Assembly (NCBI GenBank): GCA_021325675.1
Contig: JAJTCM010000005.1
Span: 152,921-216,920, forward strand
Source of the DNA: Crocinitomicaceae bacterium
GTDB lineage: Bacteria > Bacteroidota > Bacteroidia > Flavobacteriales_D > Crocinitomicaceae
Direction: 5' to 3'
DNA length: 64,000 bases
The first letter of the stretch is position 1, and every line of letters starts with the position of its first letter. A program made the position numbers and the translations under genes. Shown here piece after piece: positions 1 to 8,818 of the stretch. The notes under the pieces are model-generated. The model was not told where the DNA came from and did not search any database. It was given only the letters and a program-made list of their open reading frames with translations.

Positions 1-1
1 A

Positions 2-2749
2 ATCAAAGAGCTCGAAGCTAAAAAAACTAACGCAAGCGCTGCTGCCGAAACCGATAAAAAATATGCCGAAGCCATGAAAAAGGGCAAGGATGCTATGGCG
101 GCAGAAAACTATTCGGATGCGATCAAATTCTTCAACGAAGCCGGAAAAATCAAACCGAGCGAAACGGAGCCTGCTATCAAAGCCAAGGAAGCCGAAGCCC
201 TTTCTGTCAAAAAATCCCAGTCGGAAGAAGACCGGAATTATGAAAAGATCCTGACAGCTGGACAGAAGGCTATGGATGAGAAAAACTGGACCAAGGCAAA
301 AGAATTGTACAACCGCGCGCTGACTTTCAGACCGACGGACATCATCCCGAAAAATAAGCTGAAAGAGATCGACGACCTGATGAAGGCTGAAGAGGAAGCC
401 AAAAAAGGAACAGCTGATAAAGAAAATGCCTTCCGCAATAAAATGGCAGAGGCCGAAAGTGCTGTTAAAGTAAAAGATTACGACAAAGCCATCCGTCTTT
501 TCGAAGAAGCAAAAGTATTGAAAGCTACAGACCCTCAGCCGGCCAAGCGCATTGAGGATGTGAAAGCCCTGCGCGACAAAGAAAGTGCGTCCGCGCAAAA
601 CGACAAATTATACCAGGAATACATGAGCAGCGGGGTTTCCGCCATGAACTCCAAGAATTATACCCAGGCCCTCTCCGAGTTTAAAAACGCATTGAACGTT
701 AAAAAGAACGATAAAGCCGCCCTGGCGAAAATTGACGAGGTACAGCAGCTCATCGACAACGAAAGCAACAACAAAACGGCAGCAGAGTTCAACCAGCTTA
801 TCAAGGAAGCGGACGCTATGTTTGCCCTGAAAACCCAAAAAGGCTATATCGATGCGAAAAACCTCTACGGAAAGGCCCTGAACATTAAAGGCAATGACGC
901 CTACGCGCAGAAACAATTTAAGCGTTGTGCCGAAGAGCTGGAGAAAATCGATGATGGCGACCGCGAATACCGGAAAATCCTCGATAAGGCCGATGAAAAT
1001 TTCCAGAACAAGAAATACGACAAAGCTATTGAGCTTTACAAACGCGCCAAAGGCTTCCGCCCTAGCGACAGCTATCCGCAGGAAAAACTGGATGAGATCG
1101 ATGCAATCCTGAACCCGGCAGTAACGAAAACAATTGGCCCGCTCAACGCGCTGGGAATCCCGACAACGGACGATCCGAACAAAGCCAACGCCGAACTGGT
1201 AAAAGCCGAGGAAAGCCGCAAACAGCTAAGAAAACGCAACGTTGAGGTTAAATCACAGAAAACGCAGGACAACAATACTGTTCTGACGGACAAGAAAACC
1301 GAAGCGATTTACAACCAGAATAACCAGGTTTCCGAAATCGTTCAGAAAAACGCCAAAAACTACCGCGAGGGAGACGAAAACCGCCAGGAAACAGTAGAAA
1401 CTGTGGAGAAGAGCAAAACTTCCATGAGCAATAACGCGAACGAGAGTACGACCGTTAAATACAACGAAAATTTAAATAACCGCGAGAATATCAGTACCAT
1501 TACCAGCGAAGTTTCAGCAGAGCAAACGCAGAAAATAGCTGTGTACACCGACAATACAGAAACAGTAAAAGCGGTTAGTAAAAGATATGATGACAAAGCG
1601 ATTGTTGACAAAAACCAGGCTTACAGCAACAACATCACCAACCGCGGTGAGCTGGAAAAAACCCAGGTAAAAATCGACGATCAGAACAACGACGATTACG
1701 AGGAGCGCAAGCAGATTGATGACCAGGTGAAAGACATCAACGCAAAAATCAACAAAAATGATGATTTTAATGTTTCCAAGGAAAGCGACAATATCCTGAA
1801 CGTAGCGACTAAGATCGAAACGGAAGAAAAAGTACGCAGCGCCAAAGAAGTAGCGGACAGCAAAACACCATACAACAACGGACTGGAAGTAGACCAGGTG
1901 GATAACAAGCTGAGCAAAAATGCTGCAGAGCAAGGACTTGAGCATATAGAAAAAAGCCTGAAAAGTGACGGGGAAATCGCCGCCAAAAACAAAGTAATAG
2001 CCCTCATCCCGGAACAGCAGGATGCCAACCGGAAAAACAACGTAGACATCGTTCAGAAAGAAGCGCACACAATCCAGGATAAATCCCGTGAGGAATACAA
2101 CCAGAATGTGGTAAAACACCTGACTAACCAGGGAAGTATTTCCTCTACCGTAAAATCCGCCGGTGAGCTGGCCGATACGAAAGTAGCCGATGCTAAAAAG
2201 ATCGCTGCTGACGTAGACCGCATGGATAAATCCGCTAACAGCTCCCATATTGAAAAAGGCTTGAATGACGACCAGCAGCGCGCCAATACCAAAACGGACG
2301 TGAACAACACCATGATCTCAACATCCAAAGAAAATACGCAGAAAGCTACCAAAGTGGACGAGAACATTGATGGCGTTAAAAATGTATCAACCAGTGCAGG
2401 CGATCAGAAATACCAATCCGACCTGAACAAGAAGACTGCCCTGGAAAATGCACAGGTGAACCTGAACAAAATCTCCAGCAAAGAACTCAAATTTGACGAT
2501 AAGGTAGCCAACGAGCTCGGTTCGATTTACCCGGAAGGCGTGTCCCAGGAAGTGTTCAACCAGGATGACGAAAACGGCTTGCTGATCGCTGTCGTTACCC
2601 GCCGCGTAGTAGTGAAAAACGGTTACGGCCAGGTATACATCCGCACGCAGTCGCTGACAGGCATTACCTACTCCAAAAACGGTGAGCCTTCCAACGAGCA
2701 TATCTGGCAAAAAGAGACCCAGGATTCCAAATTGAAGCGGAATTATTAA
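2..2749 (+). CDS. TPR-repeat protein, 5' end outside window
   Basis: The reading frame is open to the left edge, so the start lies outside the window; an internal ATG at 74 is unlikely to be the true start. The visible part is over 900 residues. Its first third holds about six TPR-like units of the type 'YxKAIxLYxxAxxxxPxDxxPxxKLxEI', each about 65 residues apart. The middle (roughly residues 390-790 counted from the ATG at 74) is hydrophilic, rich in Asn, Lys, Asp, Gln and Glu, and likely extended or coiled. The last 90 residues form a compact conserved block (LGSIYPEGVSQE, VVTRRVVVKNGYG) that I recognise from other Bacteroidota TPR proteins of unknown role. It probably acts as a scaffold. 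A hairpin follows the stop. Function is not known. Confidence 0.8.
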   Translation: MKELEAKKTNASAAAETDKKYAEAMKKGKDAMAAENYSDAIKFFNEAGKIKPSETEPAIKAKEAEALSVKKSQSEEDRNYEKILTAGQKAMDEKNWTKAKELYNRALTFRPTDIIPKNKLKEIDDLMKAEEEAKKGTADKENAFRNKMAEAESAVKVKDYDKAIRLFEEAKVLKATDPQPAKRIEDVKALRDKESASAQNDKLYQEYMSSGVSAMNSKNYTQALSEFKNALNVKKNDKAALAKIDEVQQLIDNESNNKTAAEFNQLIKEADAMFALKTQKGYIDAKNLYGKALNIKGNDAYAQKQFKRCAEELEKIDDGDREYRKILDKADENFQNKKYDKAIELYKRAKGFRPSDSYPQEKLDEIDAILNPAVTKTIGPLNALGIPTTDDPNKANAELVKAEESRKQLRKRNVEVKSQKTQDNNTVLTDKKTEAIYNQNNQVSEIVQKNAKNYREGDENRQETVETVEKSKTSMSNNANESTTVKYNENLNNRENISTITSEVSAEQTQKIAVYTDNTETVKAVSKRYDDKAIVDKNQAYSNNITNRGELEKTQVKIDDQNNDDYEERKQIDDQVKDINAKINKNDDFNVSKESDNILNVATKIETEEKVRSAKEVADSKTPYNNGLEVDQVDNKLSKNAAEQGLEHIEKSLKSDGEIAAKNKVIALIPEQQDANRKNNVDIVQKEAHTIQDKSREEYNQNVVKHLTNQGSISSTVKSAGELADTKVADAKKIAADVDRMDKSANSSHIEKGLNDDQQRANTKTDVNNTMISTSKENTQKATKVDENIDGVKNVSTSAGDQKYQSDLNKKTALENAQVNLNKISSKELKFDDKVANELGSIYPEGVSQEVFNQDDENGLLIAVVTRRVVVKNGYGQVYIRTQSLTGITYSKNGEPSNEHIWQKETQDSKLKRNY

Positions 2750-2790
2750 CTGTCAAATTGTCTTGCTTTGACAGCTGAAACTGTCATTTT
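2750..2790 (+). terminator. Overlapping inverted repeats after the TPR gene, possible terminator
   Basis: CTGTCAAA (2750-2757), TTTGACAG (2767-2774) and CTGTCA (2781-2786) can form two mutually exclusive hairpins: an 8-bp stem with a 9-nt loop, or TGACAG/CTGTCA with a 6-nt loop followed by TTTTAT. The second looks like a weak terminator. The CIRCE sequence is absent. The position upstream of groES also allows a regulatory role. Confidence 0.4.
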
Positions 2791-2858
2791 ATCCCCCTTA
2801 TGAGCTTGGCATAGTTTTCGACAAATACAGTCGAGAATCATAAAATAAATTTATCTAT

Positions 2859-3137
2859 ATGTCAACATCATTAAAGCCATTGGCAGACCGCGTTTTGATT
2901 GAAGCGGCGCCGGCAGAGGAAAAAACAGCAAGCGGGATCATTATCCCTGATACAGCAAAGGAAAAACCTTTGAAAGGAACCGTAATTGCAGTTGGTAACG
3001 GCAAAAAAGATGAGCCCATGACTGTCAAGGTCGGTGACACGGTAATTTACGGACAATACTCCGGTACGGAATTGAAAATTGATTCCAAGACTTTTCTTAT
3101 CATGAAGGAGTCTGACATTTATGGCATCCTGTCATAG
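2859..3137 (+). CDS. groES: Co-chaperonin GroES (Hsp10)
   Basis: GroES is the seven-subunit lid of the GroEL folding chamber in the cytoplasm. The 92-residue product has the usual family length and the typical start '[11 protein letters not shown]', the mobile-loop region '[13 protein letters not shown]' (about residues 26-38) that docks on GroEL, and the '[13 protein letters not shown]' strand. groEL follows 48 nt later, so the two form the usual operon. No CIRCE operator is visible upstream; the inverted repeats at 2750-2786 are the only candidate control site. Identity is certain. Confidence 0.98.
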   Translation: MSTSLKPLADRVLIEAAPAEEKTASGIIIPDTAKEKPLKGTVIAVGNGKKDEPMTVKVGDTVIYGQYSGTELKIDSKTFLIMKESDIYGILS

Positions 3138-3161
3138 TCTAAAAATCTAATTATCTATTAA

Positions 3162-4820
<1,659 letters not shown>

Positions 4821-4876
4821 TTAGAATGTAAAATTGAAGATTTAGAATTAAATTCTTAATTTTGTATCAACTTATA

Positions 4877-4905
4877 AAAGTCGCTCTCAGGAGCGGCTTT
4901 TTTCC
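4877..4905 (+). terminator. Rho-independent terminator of groESL
   Basis: Stem AAAAGTCGCTC / GAGCGGCTTTT with loop TCAG, one G-T pair, followed by a run of T. It lies 57 nt after the groEL stop. Confidence 0.85.
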
Positions 4906-4956
4906 GTTTCTCCTTCCTGACCTTGTTCAGATAGACAGAAACGCCTTTATATAATG

Positions 4957-4984
4957 GCCCTTTCAGCAATGGAAGGGCTTTTTT
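4957..4984 (+). terminator. Second hairpin terminator downstream of groEL
   Basis: GCCCTT (4957-4962) pairs with AAGGGC (4973-4978) across a 10-nt loop and is followed by six T. It backs up the first terminator 50 nt upstream. Confidence 0.75.
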
Positions 4985-5156
4985 GATCTATATACACTTG
5001 TGCTCAATTTAAAAGATAAATCCCATGTCTTTTTGCCACAAATCCGTGGCCGTTAAAATTTGATGCTCATCCAAAAACAAATCCTCCAAAGCTGGTTTTA
5101 AGTTATTTTTTGTTAACTAATTTTTTTGGCGTGTCGGAAGCAAGGTCTAATTTTCG
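4985..5156. other. Intergenic tail without a recognised gene
   Basis: The gap between groEL and the next start (4821-5178) is 358 nt. Its left half holds the two terminators and its right end a promoter box. I see no conserved reading frame or RNA structure in this remaining AT-rich part. Confidence 0.5.
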
Positions 5157-5164
5157 TAACTTTG
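5157..5164 (+). promoter_or_regulatory. Bacteroidota -7 box TAACTTTG
   Basis: A perfect match to TAnnTTTG lies 14 nt before the GTG chosen as the start of the next gene. No TTG is found at the ideal -33 spacing. The position argues against the TTG start at 5110, which would lie upstream of the promoter. Confidence 0.6.
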
Positions 5165-5178
5165 TTGAAAACACGGAG

Positions 5179-5544
5179 GTGACAGAAGACCGAAGAACAA
5201 AAATTCAACTCATTCTATTTGCTATCAGCTTGCTTATTTCTTGCCTGATCATTTCCTATTTTTGGTTTATCCACCGTGATTTTACACGCAAAATAGAAAT
5301 TTGGGTAATGATCCTGGCAGTAGTTTATATCGCTATTGAACTGGTGAAAAAAAACCTGCTGCAATTTGTTTCCCGCTGGAACCGCTTATATTACATTGGC
5401 CTGCTGGGCATCATTGCGCCGGTAGCCCTTGAAAACAAAGCCGGGCCCGAAACTCTCCGGTGGATCACCAATATCGGCGTTCTTTTCCTCCTTGCCCCGC
5501 TTGTGGTTGAAGCAGGAACTTTATTTAAAGCTAAACAGACGTAA
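5179..5544 (+). CDS. Small four-helix membrane protein
   Basis: I do not recognise the family. The 121-residue product (GTG start) has four predicted membrane helices at about residues 9-29, 38-58, 69-84 and 94-112, and only short polar loops. The frame extends upstream to a TTG at 5110, but the TAACTTTG box at 5157-5164 places transcription start just before the GTG. The stop is 4 nt before the Mur ligase ATG, so the two are probably co-transcribed. A role next to a peptidoglycan enzyme cannot be inferred further. Confidence 0.65.
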   Translation: MTEDRRTKIQLILFAISLLISCLIISYFWFIHRDFTRKIEIWVMILAVVYIAIELVKKNLLQFVSRWNRLYYIGLLGIIAPVALENKAGPETLRWITNIGVLFLLAPLVVEAGTLFKAKQT

Positions 5545-5548
5545 AACT

Positions 5549-6910
5549 ATGAACATACATTTCATTGCTATTGGGGGAAGCGCCATGCACAACCTCGCTA
5601 TCGCACTGAGCCGCAAAGGCGAACAGGTAACAGGATCGGACGACGAAATTTTCGAGCCTTCCCGCACCCGCCTTGAAAAACAGGGGATTCTCCCAACAAC
5701 AATCGGCTGGAATGAAGCTAATATCCACACCGGACTGGACGCTGTAATTCTTGGAATGCACGCCCGTGAGGACAACCCGGAATTATTGAAAGCCAAAGAA
5801 CTGGGACTGAAAATTTACTCTTACCCGGAATATTTATACGAACAAAGCAAAAATAAAACACGCATTGTGATCGGCGGAAGCCACGGGAAAACAACCATCA
5901 CATCGATGATCCTTCACGCTGTCAATAAGCTTGGGGTAAATGTAGATTATATGGTTGGCGCCCAGCTCGAAGGCTACGACTGCATGGTGAAGCTCACCCC
6001 GGAAGCAAAATTCATGATCCTCGAAGGGGACGAATACCTCAGCTCACCGATCGACCGCAGACCGAAATTTCATTTGTACCAGCCGGATATCGCCCTGTTG
6101 AGCGGGATCGCGTGGGACCACATCAATGTTTTTCCGACTTTTGAAAATTACGTGGAACAGTTTGATATTTTCTGTTCTAAAATTTCTGAAAAAGGCAGCC
6201 TGATTTACAACCGCGAAGACGGGGAAGTGAAAAAACTGGGAGAAAAATACGCTTCCAGGATTAATGCTATCCCCTACTCTACACCGGATTATACGAGCCT
6301 GAAAACAGGAACGGAGCTTCATTTTGAAGGAAAAAATTATACGCTGAAGATTTTTGGCGGCCACAACCTCCAGAACATGATGGGAGCGCTTGAAATTTGC
6401 CGCCACATGGGAATCACAGCCGACCGTTTTCTGGAAGCTATGGCTGATTTTACAGGAGCAGGAAAAAGGCTTCAGAAAGTTGCCGAAACCGACAGCTTCG
6501 TGATGTTCAAGGATTTTGCGCACTCGCCGTCCAAGCTGAAAGCAACGACCAAGGCCGTGAAAGAACAATTTCCGGACAAAACGGTGATCGCCTGTATGGA
6601 GCTGCATACGTTTTCCTCTCTTAATAAAAACTTTTTACCGCTTTACGAAGGCGCGATGGACCAGGCCGACCGGGCTTTGGTTTATTTTAACCCGGAAGTG
6701 GTCAAACATAAAAAGCTCGAAGCCCTGAGCAGTGATTTTGTAAACGAATGCTTTGGACAAAAAGTAAACGTTTCCCAAAAAACCGAAGAAGTGTTGGAAT
6801 ACATAGACAACCATTTAACGGCAAACTGCGTTTTACTGATGATGAGCTCGGGCAACTTCGACGGGATTAATTACGAACATTTGGGTGAAAATTTAGCCCG
6901 TAAATGCTGA
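5549..6910 (+). CDS. mpl: Mpl-like Mur ligase (UDP-MurNAc peptide ligase)
   Basis: This 453-residue protein has the three-domain Mur ligase layout. An N-terminal nucleotide-sugar fold opens with 'HFIAIGGSAMHNLA', the ATP loop 'GGSHGKTTIT' lies near residue 110, and the C-terminal domain has 'FAHSPSKLKAT'. The 'IGGSAMHNLA' start is typical of the Mpl branch, which joins recycled L-Ala-D-Glu-meso-DAP tripeptide to UDP-MurNAc in the cytoplasm, rather than MurC. The frame continues 120 nt upstream but that part overlaps the preceding gene, so the ATG at 5549 is chosen. Bacteroidota often annotate this gene simply as peptidoglycan synthetase; MurC-like activity is the alternative. Confidence 0.85.
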   Translation: MNIHFIAIGGSAMHNLAIALSRKGEQVTGSDDEIFEPSRTRLEKQGILPTTIGWNEANIHTGLDAVILGMHAREDNPELLKAKELGLKIYSYPEYLYEQSKNKTRIVIGGSHGKTTITSMILHAVNKLGVNVDYMVGAQLEGYDCMVKLTPEAKFMILEGDEYLSSPIDRRPKFHLYQPDIALLSGIAWDHINVFPTFENYVEQFDIFCSKISEKGSLIYNREDGEVKKLGEKYASRINAIPYSTPDYTSLKTGTELHFEGKNYTLKIFGGHNLQNMMGALEICRHMGITADRFLEAMADFTGAGKRLQKVAETDSFVMFKDFAHSPSKLKATTKAVKEQFPDKTVIACMELHTFSSLNKNFLPLYEGAMDQADRALVYFNPEVVKHKKLEALSSDFVNECFGQKVNVSQKTEEVLEYIDNHLTANCVLLMMSSGNFDGINYEHLGENLARKC

Positions 6911-6945
6911 CTATGAACTAATCAACACTACTCTATTTCATCGCT

Positions 6946-7971
6946 ATGCAACTCTTTTCGACATACTATCATAATGTACCAATTTGCTTTGTCTCAAACG
7001 TAAGCGAGCAGTTTTCCGTTAACAAGCTTTTGCAAAACCCCAAGCTGGAGCAGTTCTTCGCGGAAGATGATTCCCGCGTGTTTATTTCTCCGGGACGTGT
7101 AAACGACCTGCGCCATATCAACAGGCATTTTGACGAAGTCAACAAACAGCTCGAAACCGGCGATTATTACTTCGGGTATTTCGAGACCTTTACTGCCAAG
7201 CGCAACCGGATGCTGATCAACAAAGTGCCGGTGATCCGCACGGTTTACTTTTCTTTCGATTTCCTGATCCACCGCGTAATGCCCAAGCTCAAGGTGTTCA
7301 GCGATATTTATTTCCTGTTCAGCAAGGGCCGCAACCGTCTTTTATCCAAGGCAGAAACTTTGGGCAGGCTCGTTGCCAATGGTTTTGAGATCAGCCGCGT
7401 GGAAAGCATTGACGGCCTGTGCTATTTCAAAGTGCAGAAAGTCCGGGAAAATACCGTAAAACGTACCTCCAGCGACGGTTTGATCTTTAAAATGAAGCGC
7501 GTGGGCAAAAACGGTAAATTATTCAACGTTTACAAGCTCCGTACAATGCACCCGTATTCCGAATACATCCAGGATTACGTGATGCAACAGCAGGGTTTCG
7601 CCCCAAGCGGCAAGTTCGATGCTGATTTCCGGATCACGCCCTGGGGCCGCTGGATGCGCAAATACTGGATTGACGAAATCCCCCAGATCTTCAACGTCCT
7701 GAAAGGCGATATGCGCCTTGTCGGCGTGCGTCCCGTTTCGGAAAGCTATTTTAAAATCCTGCCGGAAGATATCCGGAAAAGCCGCATTAAATTTAAGCCC
7801 GGCTGCATCCCGCCATACGTTTCCCTGAATTATAAATCATCGGTAGAAGACGTGCTGAGCTCAGAGCGCAAATACCTCGAAGAGAAGGAAGCGAAGCCTT
7901 TTTTAACGGATTTCAAGTTCCTGTTTTATGCGCTCATCAATATTTTCCTTAAGGGAAAAAGAAGCTCCTGA
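6946..7971 (+). CDS. Polyprenyl-phosphate sugar-phosphate transferase
   Basis: The C-terminal half (from about residue 175) is a bacterial sugar transferase domain of the WcaJ/PglC superfamily, with 'VYKLRTM' and the conserved 'DEIPQIFNVLKGDMRLVGVRP' signature split around residue 242. Such enzymes start a glycan by moving a sugar-1-phosphate from a UDP-sugar to undecaprenyl phosphate at the inner membrane. The N-terminal 170 residues lack the usual helices of WcaJ. Their 'VLSRAET LGRL' style stretch (here LLSKAETLGRLVANGFEI) resembles a remnant methyltransferase-like domain seen in Bacteroidota relatives. The gene precedes wza/wzc-like genes by about 60 nt and probably starts the glycan made by the minus-strand operon. 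Confidence 0.85.
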   Translation: MQLFSTYYHNVPICFVSNVSEQFSVNKLLQNPKLEQFFAEDDSRVFISPGRVNDLRHINRHFDEVNKQLETGDYYFGYFETFTAKRNRMLINKVPVIRTVYFSFDFLIHRVMPKLKVFSDIYFLFSKGRNRLLSKAETLGRLVANGFEISRVESIDGLCYFKVQKVRENTVKRTSSDGLIFKMKRVGKNGKLFNVYKLRTMHPYSEYIQDYVMQQQGFAPSGKFDADFRITPWGRWMRKYWIDEIPQIFNVLKGDMRLVGVRPVSESYFKILPEDIRKSRIKFKPGCIPPYVSLNYKSSVEDVLSSERKYLEEKEAKPFLTDFKFLFYALINIFLKGKRSS

Positions 7972-7996
7972 GACTTCGTTATTCAGAATAATTGCG

Positions 7997-8004
7997 TACA
8001 TTTG
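7997..8004 (+). promoter_or_regulatory. Bacteroidota -7 box TACATTTG
   Basis: A perfect TAnnTTTG match lies 25 nt before the ATG of the Wza-like gene. The -33 element is not clear. Confidence 0.5.
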
Positions 8005-8029
8005 GATTTAGTTAGCAGATCAATCAAAC

Positions 8030-8815
8030 ATGCAAAAAAGGATAAACCGGTTATTTTTTATCATACTACTACTTAATTTTGTGCTCCTTTCCTGTGACAC
8101 TTATAAAAAAGTGGTTTACTTCCGGGAAGATGATACTGCCAGCAGCACAGACACGCTGCAATCGGTAGTTTTCACAACGACTTACCAGGCCAATGACCTG
8201 CTTTCGATCACGGTTTCAGCACCGGATCCCGAAACTGTCAAACCATTCAATCTTTCAACCAACGATTTCCTGACCAAAAATGCCAAAGGCGAAACTTCCG
8301 GCAGCCAGATCGGTTACCTTGTCGATAACAGCGGAAACATTGATTTCCCGGTATTAGGCAGGATCAGAATTGCAGGTCTCAACCGCGAACAAGCTGTTTC
8401 CCTCATCAAAAATAAGCTTTCGGAATATGTAAGCCAGCCTACGGTCAACATCCAGATTTTGAATTTCAATGTCACTGTTTTAGGCGATGTGCAGCGGCCG
8501 GGAACTTTCCGCATTGACGACGAACGTGTTTCCCTGCTGGAAGCGCTGGGTTATGCCGAAGACCTCAATATTACCGGTGTGCGCAGGGATGTGCTGATTA
8601 TCCGGGAAGAAAACGGCAAAAAGATTGAAATCCGAATCGACCTGACGAAAAAGAGCTTTTTAAACTCGCCTTATTATTACCTAAAACAAAATGACATTGT
8701 TTACGTACAACCGAATAAGATGAAGGCCAACTCAGGAATTTACGGTACATCGGCGAGTACATGGATTTCGCTGGTTTCCCTTATCCTGACATCCCTGTTC
8801 TTTATTTCCAAGTAA
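8030..8815 (+). CDS. wza: Wza-like outer-membrane polysaccharide export lipoprotein
   Basis: OPX-family proteins form the outer-membrane channel for exported polysaccharide. The 261-residue product has a lipoprotein signal ending in 'LLSC' (Cys22), then a polysaccharide-export domain ('YQANDLLSITVSAPDPETV', residues about 55-75, and 'DNSGNIDFPVLGRIRIAG') and one SLBB domain ('VTVLGDVQRPGTFRI', near residue 150). A hydrophobic C-terminal helix (about 240-258) is typical of Bacteroidota members. The Wzc-like kinase starts 3 nt after the stop, so the two are one operon. Confidence 0.92.
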   Translation: MQKRINRLFFIILLLNFVLLSCDTYKKVVYFREDDTASSTDTLQSVVFTTTYQANDLLSITVSAPDPETVKPFNLSTNDFLTKNAKGETSGSQIGYLVDNSGNIDFPVLGRIRIAGLNREQAVSLIKNKLSEYVSQPTVNIQILNFNVTVLGDVQRPGTFRIDDERVSLLEALGYAEDLNITGVRRDVLIIREENGKKIEIRIDLTKKSFLNSPYYYLKQNDIVYVQPNKMKANSGIYGTSASTWISLVSLILTSLFFISK

Positions 8816-8818
8816 ATT

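Noticed and set aside
1514..2248. 244-codon open frame on the minus strand
   Set aside because: It lies wholly inside the TPR-protein gene, in a low-complexity part, and its translation (rich in Val, Phe, Tyr) looks like no real protein.
2750..2858. CIRCE operator for HrcA upstream of groES
   Set aside because: The arms do not match TTAGCACTC/GAGTGCTAA; only the geometry is similar.
5110..5178. Longer N-terminus for the small membrane protein from a TTG at 5110
   Set aside because: A TAnnTTTG box at 5157-5164 lies inside it, and the extra residues look unlike a signal or membrane segment.
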